64,000 nucleotides of DNA from Sphingomonas sediminicola (GTDB taxonomy: Bacteria > Pseudomonadota > Alphaproteobacteria > Sphingomonadales > Sphingomonadaceae): NCBI RefSeq assembly GCF_014489515.1, contig NZ_CP060782.1, forward strand, positions 2,480,001-2,544,000, read 5' to 3'. The first letter of the stretch is position 1. Each line of letters begins with the position of its first letter. Both the position numbers and the translations under genes were made by a program. The notes under the pieces are model-generated. The model worked only from the letters and a program-made list of their open reading frames with translations. It did not search any database and had not been told where the DNA came from. This document shows positions 1-9,261 of this stretch, piece after piece.

Positions 1-2
1 TC

Positions 3-350
3 CGGATGGGCGATGAGCTCGGCGGCCATATTGTTACCGGGCATGTCGATAGCGTCGGCGAGGTGATCGGCGTCTGCCCCGAAGGCGATTCCACCCGCAT
101 CGGAATTCGCGTAGACCGGTCTCTCGCCCCCGCGATTGCCCAAAAGGGGTCCGTCTGCCTCGATGGAGTGTCACTGACGGTCAACGACGTTAGCGATACC
201 GAAGACGGGACGCACTTCTCCGTAAACATCATCCCGCACACTGCGCATGAGACGACATTGGGCGATATTAAGAAGGGGCGACAGCTCAATGTCGAGATTG
301 ATGTGATCGCCCGCTACATCGACCGGATGCTTGCCACGCGCGCACAATAG
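3..350 (+). CDS. ribE: Riboflavin synthase alpha chain, C-terminal part
   Basis: The 5' end lies before the window. This enzyme dismutates two molecules of 6,7-dimethyl-8-ribityllumazine to riboflavin in the cytosol. What remains is most of the second lumazine-binding repeat: the GGHIVTGHVD motif at its start, then CLDGVSLTVNDV and the C-terminal IARYIDRM helix. The two-repeat architecture is typical of RibE, and the neighbours ribB and ribH fit. Nothing looks broken in the visible part. The gene stops 55 bp before the HTH-RibB fusion, and that gap holds two palindromes. Confidence 0.93.
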   Translation, partial: RMGDELGGHIVTGHVDSVGEVIGVCPEGDSTRIGIRVDRSLAPAIAQKGSVCLDGVSLTVNDVSDTEDGTHFSVNIIPHTAHETTLGDIKKGRQLNVEIDVIARYIDRMLATRAQ

Positions 351-391
351 GAACATCACTGTTCCTTCTTTCTATCACACTGCAATGTGAT
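350..391. promoter_or_regulatory. Two palindromes between ribE and the HTH-ribB fusion
   Basis: Two perfect inverted repeats lie in this short gap. GGAACA-TCAC-TGTTCC is at 350-365 and begins on the last base of the ribE stop codon. ATCACA-CTGCAA-TGTGAT is at 374-391, ending 14 bp before the next start codon. Spacer lengths (4 and 6) suit dimeric DNA-binding proteins. The following gene carries its own helix-turn-helix domain, so autoregulation is an attractive inference, not something the sequence proves. Confidence 0.5.
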
Positions 392-405
392 TATGTGCGC
401 GCTTC

Positions 406-1686
406 ATGAGCACAACTCTCATCGACAGGCTGAACGCCATCATCGAGACCGGCGAGGTCAGCCGCGCCGCCCTTGCCCGCGCCGCGGGGCTTCACCCCAA
501 TTCGCTGCGCAAGCTCGGCCATACGGACTGGAATCCGACGGCCGACACTCTGGTGCGGCTGGAAAAGCTGCTTCAGCGTGGAAACACGGAAGTGTTGGTC
601 GGGACCGAGGCGATCATCGATGAGGCGCGCAACGGCCGGATGTTCATCCTGGTCGACGACGACGACCGCGAGAACGAAGGCGATCTCGTCATTCCGGCCC
701 AGATGGCGACGCCCGAAGCGATCAACTTCATGGCCCGGCACGGGCGAGGGCTGATCTGCCTGGCCCTGACCAAGGATCGCGCCGACGCGCTCGGTCTCCA
801 GCCGATGGTCAACAACAATCGCAGCCGCAATGAGACGGCCTTCACCGTTTCGATCGAGGCGAAGGAAGGCATTTCGACTGGCATCAGCGCCGCGGACCGC
901 GCACGCACGGTTGCCGTTGCCATCGACGCTTCGCACGGACCGGACGAGCTCGTATCGCCGGGGCATGTTTTTCCGCTGGTCGCAAAGCCCGGCGGGGCGC
1001 TGGTTCGTGCCGGTCACACTGAGGCCGGCGTGGACATCTCGCGGCTGGCCGGTCTGAATCCCAGCGCGGTCATCTGCGAGATCATGCGCGACGACGGAAG
1101 CATGGCTCGCCTCGATGATCTCATGGATTTCGCCCGGACCCACGGGCTGAAGATCGGCACGATCCGCGATCTCATCGCTTACCGTCTGAAGAAAGACCAC
1201 ATGGTCGCGCGCGCCGCCTCAACCGCGTTCCGGGCGCAGAGCGGCGCCGAGTGGCAGGCGCAGGTCTTCCGCGACAAGGCGACCGGGGAGGAACAGCTCG
1301 CGCTCGTGCACGGCGCACTCGACGTAACCCGCCCGGTGCTCGTTCGGATGCATAGCCTGGACCTGTTTGCCGACGTTCTGGGCGAAGCGAGCCAGCGCTC
1401 GGGATTGCTCCAGGGCTCGATGCGGATGATCGAGAAGGAAGGCGCGGGCGTCATCGTCGCGCTCCACGCGGCCGCACCGGGATCGCTCTCGCGCTCGGCC
1501 GATCTGCGCGCAGGCAAGCCCACCGAAGGGCCGGCTCTTCGAAGCTACGGGATCGGGGCACAGATCCTCGCGGCCCTCGGCATCCATCAAATGATCCTGC
1601 TTACGAATACGCACCAGTCGCCGGTCGCGCTTTCCGGCTACGGCCTGGAGATCGTCGAAGAGCGCGCGATCAGGGCGGGGAACTGA
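406..1686 (+). CDS. ribB: HTH-DHBP synthase (RibB) with degenerate GTP cyclohydrolase II-like tail
   Basis: 426 aa in three parts. Residues ~1-60 look like a Cro/XRE-type helix-turn-helix ([20 protein letters not shown]). Residues ~65-265 are 3,4-dihydroxy-2-butanone-4-phosphate synthase, which makes the four-carbon riboflavin precursor from ribulose 5-phosphate; the acidic loop [11 protein letters not shown] and the GHTEAGVD motif are present. Residues ~270-420 resemble GTP cyclohydrolase II, but where that family has its three zinc cysteines (HSECLTGDxFGSxRCDC) this protein reads [18 protein letters not shown], without any cysteine. The tail should be inactive as cyclohydrolase, so another RibA is needed elsewhere. 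It sits 4 bp before ribH. Confidence 0.9.
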   Translation: MSTTLIDRLNAIIETGEVSRAALARAAGLHPNSLRKLGHTDWNPTADTLVRLEKLLQRGNTEVLVGTEAIIDEARNGRMFILVDDDDRENEGDLVIPAQMATPEAINFMARHGRGLICLALTKDRADALGLQPMVNNNRSRNETAFTVSIEAKEGISTGISAADRARTVAVAIDASHGPDELVSPGHVFPLVAKPGGALVRAGHTEAGVDISRLAGLNPSAVICEIMRDDGSMARLDDLMDFARTHGLKIGTIRDLIAYRLKKDHMVARAASTAFRAQSGAEWQAQVFRDKATGEEQLALVHGALDVTRPVLVRMHSLDLFADVLGEASQRSGLLQGSMRMIEKEGAGVIVALHAAAPGSLSRSADLRAGKPTEGPALRSYGIGAQILAALGIHQMILLTNTHQSPVALSGYGLEIVEERAIRAGN

Positions 1687-1690
1687 CGTC

Positions 1691-2113
1691 ATGGCGACAA
1701 TCCTGATCGCAGAGGCGCGCTTCTATCCGCACCTCAACGACATGCTTCTCGCCGGAGCGCGCAAGGCAATCGAGGCAGCCGGGCATAGTCACGAGACGAT
1801 CGCCGTGCCGGGTGCGCTGGAGCTTCCGGCAGCGATTTCGCTCGCGGCGAAGAGCGGGCGATTCTGCGCCTTCGTCGCCCTGGGCGTCGTTATCCGCGGC
1901 CAGACCTATCATTTCGAGATCGTCTCCGAAGAGAGCGCGCGTGCGCTCATGGACCTCACGCTGGCCGGCTTTGCCATCGGCAACGGCGTCTTGACCGTGG
2001 AAAACGAGAGCCAGGCGATCGAACGCGCCGATCCTGGACAAGGCGACAAGGGAGGTCACGCCGCGCGCGCCGCCCTTGCCTTGCACGAGCTTCGAGAAAA
2101 GTACGGGGCCTAG
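1691..2113 (+). CDS. ribH: 6,7-dimethyl-8-ribityllumazine synthase
   Basis: 140 aa, the usual length of the subunit that builds the lumazine synthase shell. It condenses 5-amino-6-ribitylaminouracil with the RibB product. Visible landmarks are ARFYPHLND near the N-terminus, [25 protein letters not shown] (with the conserved His) and GNGVLTVEN. It follows ribB by 4 bp and is probably co-transcribed. Its TAG stop overlaps the stop of the convergent OYE gene in the tetranucleotide CTAG at 2110-2113. Confidence 0.96.
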   Translation: MATILIAEARFYPHLNDMLLAGARKAIEAAGHSHETIAVPGALELPAAISLAAKSGRFCAFVALGVVIRGQTYHFEIVSEESARALMDLTLAGFAIGNGVLTVENESQAIERADPGQGDKGGHAARAALALHELREKYGA

Positions 2114-3197
2114 GCCGCTTCCGCTTCGTCGAGGGTGGGATAATCAACGTATCCCTCGGCACCACCCGAATAGAAGGTGCCCACATCGCCCGGACTTAGG
2201 GGCGCGCTGACCGCCAACCGGTGGACGAGGTCGGGGTTCGAGATGAACGGGCGGCCAAAGCTGATGCCGTCAGCAATGCCTTCCGCCATGCGCTCTCGCG
2301 CACTCGGCCCGTCATAGTCGCTGTTGAGCAGGATCTTGCCCGAATAGAGCGGACGCATGAACGGGCTTACGGGCTCGGTCGGAACAGCTCCCGCCGAGGT
2401 CGGCCGATGCGCCTCGCGTAGTTCGATCCAGGGCACCTTTAATTCTTCAAGCCGCTTTGCGAGCGCCGCGAACAGAGGAATAGGATCGGAGTCCTCGACG
2501 CCTTGCGTGTAGACGTTGGGCGAGAAGCGGATGCCGACGCGATCCATGCCGATCGCCTTGCCGACCGCTTCCAGGACCTCGGTCATGAAACGCAAGCGGT
2601 TCTCGATCGAGCAGCCATATTGGTCGGTCCGGAAATTGGCGCCGTTGCGAAGGAATTGGTCGACCAGGTAGCCGTTCGCGCCGTGGATCTGCACGCCGTC
2701 GAATCCCGCGGCGACCGCGTTGCGCGCGGCCGAAGCATAGTCTCCGATGATCCGGCGGATGTCCTCGAAGGTGGCTGCACGTGCAGCGACGTAGGGCTTC
2801 TTGCCCTCATAGGTGTGCGCATAGTCCGGTGCGGTCGTGGTCGACGAGCTTACCGGCTGGCGTCCGCCAAGGTCGGGGTGAACGAGACGCCCCATGTGCC
2901 AAAGCTGCGCGACGATCCGTCCGCCGGACCGATGCACGGCGTCGGTGACCAGCTTCCAGCCTTCGATCTGCGCATCGTTCCAGAGACCCGGCGCGTTGGG
3001 CCAGCCCAGCCCTCGCGGCTGATCCCAGTCGCTTCGGAGATTATAAGCCCGGCACTCGCGCGTTGGGCATAGTAGGCGGCCATGAGCTCGTTCGGCACGG
3101 CATCGCGGTTGGAGCGGGCGCGCGTCAGCGGTGCCATCGCAATTCTGTTGGGAAGCTCGAGCGCGCCAAGCTCGAGCGGATCAAAAAGAGTGGGCAT
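2110..3197 (-). CDS. Old yellow enzyme-type alkene reductase (NADH:flavin oxidoreductase), frameshifted
   Basis: FMN-dependent TIM-barrel reductase of activated alkenes (OYE/NemA group). The N-terminal part begins [11 protein letters not shown] and contains [13 protein letters not shown]. The rest, in another frame, has [11 protein letters not shown], the [13 protein letters not shown] active-site region and [14 protein letters not shown] near the C-terminus. The reading frame breaks near 3009. Restoring one base turns a nonsense stretch into the typical [11 protein letters not shown]. Together the pieces make about 362 aa, the family length. The break is probably a sequencing error, but a real pseudogene cannot be excluded. 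Confidence 0.85.
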
Positions 3198-3364
3198 TCG
3201 GGTCCTTTCGTTGTGGGTGAACCCTCTCCAGCAGTCGGCGGCCCAAATAGATTTCCTCGGTTCCTTTTCAATTCAATTCGCGGCTTGAGTCCATAAGTCT
3301 GCTTTATGGCCGACACATGCAGTTCCGGCTTTGATGTGCACGGTGAAGGCCCTAATCACCGCTT

Positions 3365-4257
3365 GTGAACCGGCCTCATCATCACTCCTTCGCATTCCCT
3401 GCATTGCTGGTCGGCAGCAGTCTGCTCGCCTTCGGACCCTGGCTCGTTCGCCTGTCCGAAGTGGGGCCGGTCGCTGCGGGCTTCTGGCGCCTGTCGCTGG
3501 CCCTGCCGTTCCTGTTCGTCATCGCGAAGGTTGCAAGGCAGCCCGTGCATTGGCCCGGCCGAGCGCTTGGGGTGATCATTGCGTTCGCGGCTTTGTTCTT
3601 CGCATCCGACCTCGCGGCCTGGCACGCCGGCATTCACATGACGAAGCTCGGCAATGCGACTTTGTTCGGGAACGTGGCGAGCTTCGCCTTCGCGGGCTGG
3701 GGCTTGTGGCTGGCGCGCAGCTGGCCTTCACCCATCCAGGCTGTGGCCCTGACCCTGGCGGCGCTCGGCGCGGCACTCCTCATGGGCAGCAGCGCCGAGC
3801 TTTCGCTCCGCAATCTTCATGGAGACATGCTCGCCCTCTCGGCCGGGCTTCTCTACGCCGGCTACCTGATCGCCGTTGAGCGCGCTCGAGAGAAATTGGC
3901 GCCGATGCCTCTCCTGTTTCTGGCGAGCGCTTTCGGAGCCGCGATGCTCCTGCCCTTCTCGCTGCTGCTCGGAGAGAAAATCATTCCGGACGACTGGACG
4001 TTCGTGGTTGTCCTCGCGATCAGCAGCCAGGTGCTGGGGCAGGGGCTGCTCGTTTATGCGATCGGGGCGCTGCCGCCCTGGTCGTCGGTCTTACGCTCCT
4101 GACGCAGCCGGCCATCTCGGCTCTCGTTGGATGGATGGTCTATGGCGAGACCCTTCAGCCGTTTGACTGGTTGGGCGCTGTAGCGATCGCGACGGCCCTG
4201 GTGCTCGTCCGGCTTCCGCAGCGGGGCTTGCAACCTGCCGTCCAAGGGACGAGTTGA
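3365..4257 (+). CDS. EamA/DMT-family transporter, frameshifted near the C-terminus
   Basis: Inner-membrane permease of the drug/metabolite superfamily with two EamA repeats and about ten hydrophobic helices; the substrate cannot be told from sequence. The first repeat starts FPALLVGSSLLAFGPWLVR and the second covers LSAGLLYAGYLIAVERAR. The open frame stops at 4102, but adding one C to the CCC run at 4076-4078 continues it as LVVGLTLLTQPAISALVGW up to 4257, completing the last helices. The corrected end is 6 bp before the coq9 start codon. Confidence 0.85.
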
Positions 4258-4263
4258 GCCTCC

Positions 4264-4914
4264 ATGCAATCGGAGCCGAGTCCACTTCACGAAATCCGCG
4301 AGAAGCTGGCGCTCGCCGTCGGCGAAAATGCCGTGTTCGACGGCTGGACTCTAGCCGCGGTCGATGCCGCCGCGGGCCAGGTGGGGATCAATACGGCACA
4401 AGCGCGGCTCGCCATGCCGAAGGATCGGGCCGGCAAGATCGACCTGTACATCCAGGCCGTGGATCGGGAGCTCGAGGCCTGGTTCACCCCGGCGCGGCTT
4501 CAAGGTCTGAAAATCCGCGAGAAGATCCGGGCGATCGTCTGGAAGCGGCTGGAGATCATGGCGCCCGCGCGTGAGGCAGTCCGCCGCGCGCTCTCGATCC
4601 TTGCCATGCCGCAGAACGTTCCGGCCGGCCTCAGGTCAGGCTGGCGGACGGCCGACCTGATGTGGCGCATTGCCGGCGATACGAGCACGGATTTCAATCA
4701 TTACACCAAACGCGCCACGCTTGGGGGCGTCTATGCTTCGACCCTTCTGGTCTGGCTCGACGACCAATCCGAAGGCTGGACCGAGACCGCGGCCTTCCTC
4801 GACCGCCGCATAGAAGACGTTATGAAGTTCGAGAAGTTCAAGGCGCAATGGAAGGGACAGGAGCACTTTAGTGTGTCCCGTTTCCTTGGCCGTCTTCGCT
4901 ACCCGGCGCGCTAG
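4264..4914 (+). CDS. COQ9-family ubiquinone biosynthesis protein
   Basis: 216 aa. COQ9 proteins are lipid-binding accessory factors of ubiquinone synthesis that help the COQ7 hydroxylation step; bacterial members are mainly alphaproteobacterial. The TetR-like helical fold and the C-terminal COQ9 domain are visible: DLMWRIAGDTSTDFNHYTKR, then LGGVYASTLLVWLDD and a terminal amphipathic helix (AFLDRRIEDVMKFEKFK). The gene follows the EamA transporter closely and could be in one transcript. No defect seen. Confidence 0.9.
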   Translation: MQSEPSPLHEIREKLALAVGENAVFDGWTLAAVDAAAGQVGINTAQARLAMPKDRAGKIDLYIQAVDRELEAWFTPARLQGLKIREKIRAIVWKRLEIMAPAREAVRRALSILAMPQNVPAGLRSGWRTADLMWRIAGDTSTDFNHYTKRATLGGVYASTLLVWLDDQSEGWTETAAFLDRRIEDVMKFEKFKAQWKGQEHFSVSRFLGRLRYPAR

Positions 4915-4961
4915 CGTGGAGAGGCAATACGTAATCCGCCCTATGGCGCTCTGCCTCCGTT

Positions 4962-4979
4962 ATTGATAATCAGTTGCAA
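4962..4979 (+). promoter_or_regulatory. Possible Fur-like iron box before feoA
   Basis: The sequence ATTGATAATCAGTTGCAA directly precedes the feoA start codon and resembles the AT-rich, partly palindromic GATAAT-containing Fur sites of proteobacteria. Iron control of feoAB is common in the family. The match is by eye only and is imperfect, and it lies where the ribosome binding site is expected. Confidence 0.35.
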
Positions 4980-4980
4980 G

Positions 4981-5247
4981 ATGACCGCGCACTTCAAACC
5001 GGAGTCGATCTCGCTCGACCAGCTGAAGATTGGCGCGCGCGCGTCCATCGCATCTATCGACTGGGACGCGCTCGAGGAGAGCGAAGCCTGCCGCCTGAAA
5101 CACTTCGGCTTTGACGAAGGCGTCGTCGTCGAACCGCTCCATCTTGGCCCGTTCGGCCGCGATCCGCTTGCGATCCGCGTAGGGCGGATGACCGTCGCGA
5201 TCCGCCGTAGCCACGCTCGCGCAGTGCGCGTGAACATTCCCGCATAG
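4981..5247 (+). CDS. feoA: Ferrous iron transport protein FeoA
   Basis: 88 aa SH3-like small cytosolic partner of the FeoB iron channel. Typical features are LDQLKIGARASI at the start, KHFGFDEGVVVEPLHLGPFGRDPLAIRVG in the middle and the C-terminal VAIRRSHARAVRV strand. I chose the ATG at 4981; a TTG six codons upstream is in frame but would overlap the putative iron box. FeoB starts 4 bp after the stop, so the two are an operon. Confidence 0.93.
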   Translation: MTAHFKPESISLDQLKIGARASIASIDWDALEESEACRLKHFGFDEGVVVEPLHLGPFGRDPLAIRVGRMTVAIRRSHARAVRVNIPA

Positions 5248-5251
5248 GATT

Positions 5252-7099
5252 ATGACCCCGCTCCCGCTCGTGGCGGTCGCCGGCAGCCCTAACGCCGGCA
5301 AGAGCGCCCTCTTCAACGCGCTGACCGGGGCTCGCCAGAAGGTCGGAAACTATCCGGGCGTGACCGTCGAGCGCCACTCCGGCCGGCTGACGCTTGCGGA
5401 TGGACGTCCGGTCGAACTTGTCGATTTGCCCGGAGCATACAGCCTCGATCCGGCCAGCCCCGACGAAGCGGTCACACGGGACGTTCTGCTGGGAAAGCAG
5501 AAGGGCGAGCGTGCGCCTGACGCGCTGGTTATCGTCGTCGACGCATCGAACCTCGACAATCACCTGCGCTTTGCGCTGCAGTTGATCGAGCTGGGCTTGC
5601 CGACGATCGTCGCGCTCAACATGGTCGATCTCGCCAAGCGCGACGGCCTCCAGCTGGACCCGAAGCGCCTCGAAGCCGAACTTGGCGTTCCGGTGATCGA
5701 GACGGTGGCTGTCCGGAAGCGCGGAATCCAGGAGCTGCAGGCCGCGCTCGACGACATGATTTCGGCTCCGCGGTGCGGCGTTCACGAGCATGCGCCGTCC
5801 GATCTCATTCCATTGCAACGCCGCGCCCGTGACATCGCCAAGGCCGCCGTTGTCAGCGAAAGCCCAGTTCGCCGCTGGACTCACCGGCTGGACGGTGTCC
5901 TGCTCCATCCGATCGCGGGGCCGGCGATCCTGGCCGCGGTGCTGTTCGTCATGTTCCAGGCCGTCTTCGCGTGGAGCGAGGTTCCGGTCAGCTGGATCGA
6001 GAGCGGAATAGCGCTGATTGCTCAGGGCGCGGCGGATGTCCTTCCCCATGGATTGCTGCGGTCACTGATTGTTGATGGCGTGATCGGCGGAGTCGGCGCA
6101 GTGGTCGTCTTCCTGCCGCAGATCCTAATCCTTTTCTTCTTCATCCTGCTGCTCGAAGCGAGCGGCTACATGGTCCGGGCCGCCTTCCTGATGGACAAGT
6201 TGATGCATGGCGCCGGACTGTCGGGACGCGCTTTCATTCCATTGCTGTCGAGCTTCGCCTGCGCGGTTCCGGGAATCATGGCGACCCGGACGATCGACAA
6301 TCCCAAGGACCGGCTGACGACAATCCTCGTTGCGCCGTTGATGACATGCTCGGCCCGGCTGCCGGTTTACACCCTGATCATCGCGGCGTTCATTCCTGAC
6401 CGGACCGTGGGATTGGGTGTTGGACTCCAGGGGCTTGTGATGTTCGGGCTCTACGTGACCGGCGTCGGTGGCGCCTTGCTGGCAGCGCTGACGCTTCGCA
6501 GAACCGTCACCAAGGGCGGCGGCGGCGCATTCATGATGGAGCTGCCCAAGTACCAGATGCCGCAGCTCAAGGACGTCGTGATCGGCCTTTATCAGCGTGC
6601 CCTGATCTTCCTGAAGCGCGCCGGCACGATAATTCTTGGAACGACCGTCCTGCTCTGGGCGCTGGCAAGCTTCCCGCAGGCAAAGCCGGGCGAAAGCCAA
6701 ATCGAGGCGTCGATCGCCGGAAAGATTTCCAGCGGCATCGAAGTTTTGGTGAAGCCGATCGGGTTCAATCGCGACATCTCGCTGGCGCTCCTCCCGGCCA
6801 TGGCCGCGCGCGAGGTCGCCGTTAGCGCGATCGGCACCGTCTATTCGATTGATGCGGGCGACGACCAATCGGCCAATGTCGCTCTCGAGGACCGGCTTCG
6901 CGGACGCTGGTCGCTTGCGACGGCCCTCGCTTTCCTGGCGTGGTTCGTGTTCGCACCACAGTGCATCTCCACCATCGCGGTCACCCGCCGAGAAACGAAT
7001 GGCTGGAAGTGGCCTGCGTTCATGGTCGGCTATCTTTTCGCCCTCGCTTATATCGCAGCCGGCGCAACCTACTGGACGGCGGTCGCGCTGGGATTATAG
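5252..7099 (+). CDS. feoB: Ferrous iron transport protein FeoB
   Basis: 615 aa. Inner-membrane Fe(II) transporter with an N-terminal GTPase. The G domain shows GSPNAGKSALFNALTG (G1), the switch region NYPGVTVERHSG, DLPGAYSL (G3) and NMVD (G4). The membrane part follows from about residue 215, with two Gate-type halves (FACAVPGIMATRTI and LLPAMAAREVAVSAIGTVYSI) and about eight to ten helices. It is shorter than the E. coli protein, as in many alphaproteobacteria, and lacks a long C-terminal extension. No FeoC follows. Confidence 0.96.
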   Translation: MTPLPLVAVAGSPNAGKSALFNALTGARQKVGNYPGVTVERHSGRLTLADGRPVELVDLPGAYSLDPASPDEAVTRDVLLGKQKGERAPDALVIVVDASNLDNHLRFALQLIELGLPTIVALNMVDLAKRDGLQLDPKRLEAELGVPVIETVAVRKRGIQELQAALDDMISAPRCGVHEHAPSDLIPLQRRARDIAKAAVVSESPVRRWTHRLDGVLLHPIAGPAILAAVLFVMFQAVFAWSEVPVSWIESGIALIAQGAADVLPHGLLRSLIVDGVIGGVGAVVVFLPQILILFFFILLLEASGYMVRAAFLMDKLMHGAGLSGRAFIPLLSSFACAVPGIMATRTIDNPKDRLTTILVAPLMTCSARLPVYTLIIAAFIPDRTVGLGVGLQGLVMFGLYVTGVGGALLAALTLRRTVTKGGGGAFMMELPKYQMPQLKDVVIGLYQRALIFLKRAGTIILGTTVLLWALASFPQAKPGESQIEASIAGKISSGIEVLVKPIGFNRDISLALLPAMAAREVAVSAIGTVYSIDAGDDQSANVALEDRLRGRWSLATALAFLAWFVFAPQCISTIAVTRRETNGWKWPAFMVGYLFALAYIAAGATYWTAVALGL

Positions 7100-7126
7100 C
7101 TGTCCGCCAAGCACAAGGAGAGTGAC

Positions 7127-7612
7127 ATGGCGGGCGTGAACAAGGTGATCCTGGTCGGCAATCTCGGCGCGGATCCGGAGGCCCGTTCACTGAACAACGG
7201 CGGTGAAGTCGTGAACATGCGAATCGCCACGTCGGAGCAGTGGAAGGACCGCGACGGCAACCGCCAGGAGCGGACCGAGTGGCACAATGTCGTCATCTTC
7301 AACGAGAACCTCGGCCGCGTCGCGAAAAGCTATTTACGCAAAGGATCGAAGGTTTATCTCGAAGGTCAGCTGCAGACGCGCAAGTGGCAGGATCAATCCG
7401 GCAACGACAAATACACGACCGAGATCGTGTTGCAGAAGTTTCGTGGCGAGCTCGTGCTGCTGGACAGCCGCGAAGGCGGCGGAGGCGGCGGCCGCGACTT
7501 TGGCGGTGGCGGCTACAGCGACGATTTCAGCGGAGGCGGCAGCTCACAGGGTCAGAAGCGCCCGCAGCCCGCGGCGTTCGATACCGATCTCGACGACGAC
7601 GTTCCGTTCTAG
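7127..7612 (+). CDS. ssb: Single-stranded DNA-binding protein
   Basis: 161 aa. Tetrameric OB-fold protein that coats ssDNA in replication, repair and recombination. It starts [18 protein letters not shown], has the [12 protein letters not shown] and [12 protein letters not shown] segments, a Gly-rich linker at ~118-140 and the acidic tip DDDVPF that docks partner proteins. A good ribosome binding site (AAGGAG) precedes the ATG. The stop overlaps the corrected stop of the convergent YceD gene by 4 nt (CTAG). Confidence 0.97.
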   Translation: MAGVNKVILVGNLGADPEARSLNNGGEVVNMRIATSEQWKDRDGNRQERTEWHNVVIFNENLGRVAKSYLRKGSKVYLEGQLQTRKWQDQSGNDKYTTEIVLQKFRGELVLLDSREGGGGGGRDFGGGGYSDDFSGGGSSQGQKRPQPAAFDTDLDDDVPF

Positions 7613-8129
7613 GAATCGCTCCGCTTTAGCTTGGCGAGGGCGGCGAACGGGCCGGCTTCGGCTTCGCTAAGCACCCCGGCTTCCTTCAGCGCAGCTTCCG
7701 CCCCGCGCTGCGCGGATAGGGATCGAGGCCTAGCGCCAGCGTGTCCGCAATCGCGCCACCCAGGTCGATGGCCGATCCATCATGGAAAACAACGTCGCAG
7801 TCCGCTTCGACAAGCTCGACTTCTTCGTCGGAGCCGCCACCGCTCGTCGGCTCGGGCAGGAAATAGATGTCGAACGCCTCATCGGCATGGGCGTCGATCG
7901 GCTCGCCGGTGACCGCGCAGCTCTGACACAGGCTCGCCCTCAGCCGCCCTCGCGCGCGGATGATCTCGCCCTTGCGGTCGAGCGTGGCATGAGCCTCGAG
8001 CCGGTCGAGCGAGCGCAGGCCCAGCCGGTCCGCGATCTGACGCCGCTCGCCCTCGTCGGCGCTGATATCGATACGCTCGCCGTCGCGAATCTGGTTGAGC
8101 GGAAGCCGGTGCGCGAAGGTGTCCGTCAC
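7609..8129 (-). CDS. YceD/DUF177 family protein, frameshifted near its C-terminus
   Basis: Members of this family are small metal-binding proteins linked to 23S rRNA or ribosome-related processes in bacteria and plastids; the exact role here is unknown. Visible features are the [19 protein letters not shown] segment with its CxxC, and the acidic C-terminal half. The open frame ends early at 7686. Adding one C to the CCCC run at 7701-7704 (plus strand) extends it to a stop at 7609-7611 with an [15 protein letters not shown] tail, and that stop makes a CTAG overlap with ssb. The start is GTG, overlapping the upstream chaperone gene's stop. Confidence 0.82.
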
Positions 8130-8641
8130 CGCATCCTCCCGTCGGCAAGCTCTTCAAGGCTAGAATCGCTCACTCGCTGCCACAGCTTTCGCAAGGCCGA
8201 TTCGCTATACGCCAGAGCGTCGATTTGCGTCGCCTCGTTCAGATAGAGGCTCTGCCGCACTTCCTCGGTCCATGAGTCGTGGCTTTCGACCAGCACCCGC
8301 CAGCGGTCCACGCGGCCTCCCACAGCGCCGACGAGGCGCCGAACCTGCTTTCCAAGCGTCGGATCGCCGAGACCCATCTCTCGGATTTCGGCATCGAGCG
8401 ACTCGACCAACCGCTCGGTGAGGGCGACACTCGCTTCCTGGCCCGCTTCGCCCTCGCGCTCCAGCTTGACGGTAAACAGAGCAATGATCGTCGCGAGCAC
8501 TGCAAACCGCCCGTTGACCGTATCCGGGACTTCGCCCTCCACGAACCAGCCGGTCCGGCGCGCCTCTGCGACGGCAAGATCGAACAGGCCCTGCCCGCGC
8601 CTGGGATTGCCCGTTAATCGTGCGAACAGGGCGCTAAGCAT
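8126..8641 (-). CDS. Ubiquinol-cytochrome c chaperone family protein
   Basis: About 171 aa from the ATG at 8641. The family (CBP3-related) is tied to assembly of the cytochrome bc1 complex in mitochondria and alphaproteobacteria. It is helical, with FDLAVAEARRTGWFVEGEVPDT, GRFAVLATIIALFTVKLE and REMGLGDPTLGKQVRRLVGA as recognisable blocks. An upstream in-frame ATG exists, but the chosen start gives the family N-terminus (MLSALFARL). It overlaps the YceD gene by 4 nt, so the two are co-translated. Confidence 0.86.
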   Translation of the reverse strand: MLSALFARLTGNPRRGQGLFDLAVAEARRTGWFVEGEVPDTVNGRFAVLATIIALFTVKLEREGEAGQEASVALTERLVESLDAEIREMGLGDPTLGKQVRRLVGAVGGRVDRWRVLVESHDSWTEEVRQSLYLNEATQIDALAYSESALRKLWQRVSDSSLEELADGRMR

Positions 8642-8743
8642 AGGACTCCTCTGGTTGCGGCTTGCGCCTTGGGGCGCGGCCCGCATATTGAGGCGGCCTC
8701 GCGGCTCTGCAAGCGCCGGCGGGATTCGGGAGAAGGTTCAATC

Positions 8744-9208
8744 ATGAAGTCTGCGGTTTTCAACGGCGTAGCCGCCTGCGTTGGAGCGGTGATGCTGGCC
8801 GGTTGCGGTCTCAGCGTCCGCGAGCACCGTGGATATGTGATCGACGAGCAGCTGACCAGCGCGGTGCAGGTCGGCGTCGACAACAAGCAGTCGGTCGAGA
8901 AGACCCTCGGTGAGCCGAGCTTCACCGGCACCTTCGACCAGAACGACTGGTATTATGTTGCGCGCGACACCCGGGCCTTCGCTTTCCGCAACCCGCGGGT
9001 GACGGACCAGACGGTCATCCATGTCCGTTTCGACCCGACCGGCAACGTCGCGTCGGTCGAGCAGACCGACGAAAGCCTGATCGCGGCGATCAACCCGAGC
9101 AACGACAAGACCCCGACGCTCGGCCGCTCGCACGGCTTCTTCCAAGAGTTGTTCAACAACATCGGGACGATCCGACAGCCGGGTCTGCCGGGACGCCAGG
9201 GCCAATAA
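8744..9208 (+). CDS. bamE: Outer membrane assembly lipoprotein, BamE/SmpA/OmlA family
   Basis: 154 aa lipoprotein. A signal peptide ends in the lipobox LAGC (Cys ~21), so the mature protein should sit in the outer membrane as part of the BAM complex. The SmpA/OmlA domain shows VGVDNKQSVEKTLGEPSFTGTFDQNDWYYV. The ATG at 8744 was chosen because it gives a clean signal peptide; an earlier in-frame start at 8669 does not. The gene is divergent from the chaperone pair. Confidence 0.9.
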   Translation: MKSAVFNGVAACVGAVMLAGCGLSVREHRGYVIDEQLTSAVQVGVDNKQSVEKTLGEPSFTGTFDQNDWYYVARDTRAFAFRNPRVTDQTVIHVRFDPTGNVASVEQTDESLIAAINPSNDKTPTLGRSHGFFQELFNNIGTIRQPGLPGRQGQ

Positions 9209-9261
9209 TCTCCTTAGGCGCCAATCTTCCTAAGCCCCGCGCTTTCGCCTAGTCGGGGCGC

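Noticed and set aside
391-1200. Long minus-strand open frame opposite ribB, and many similar frames opposite other genes
   Set aside because: Arg/Asp-rich shadow frames caused by high GC at third codon positions; the plus-strand product is clearly conserved.
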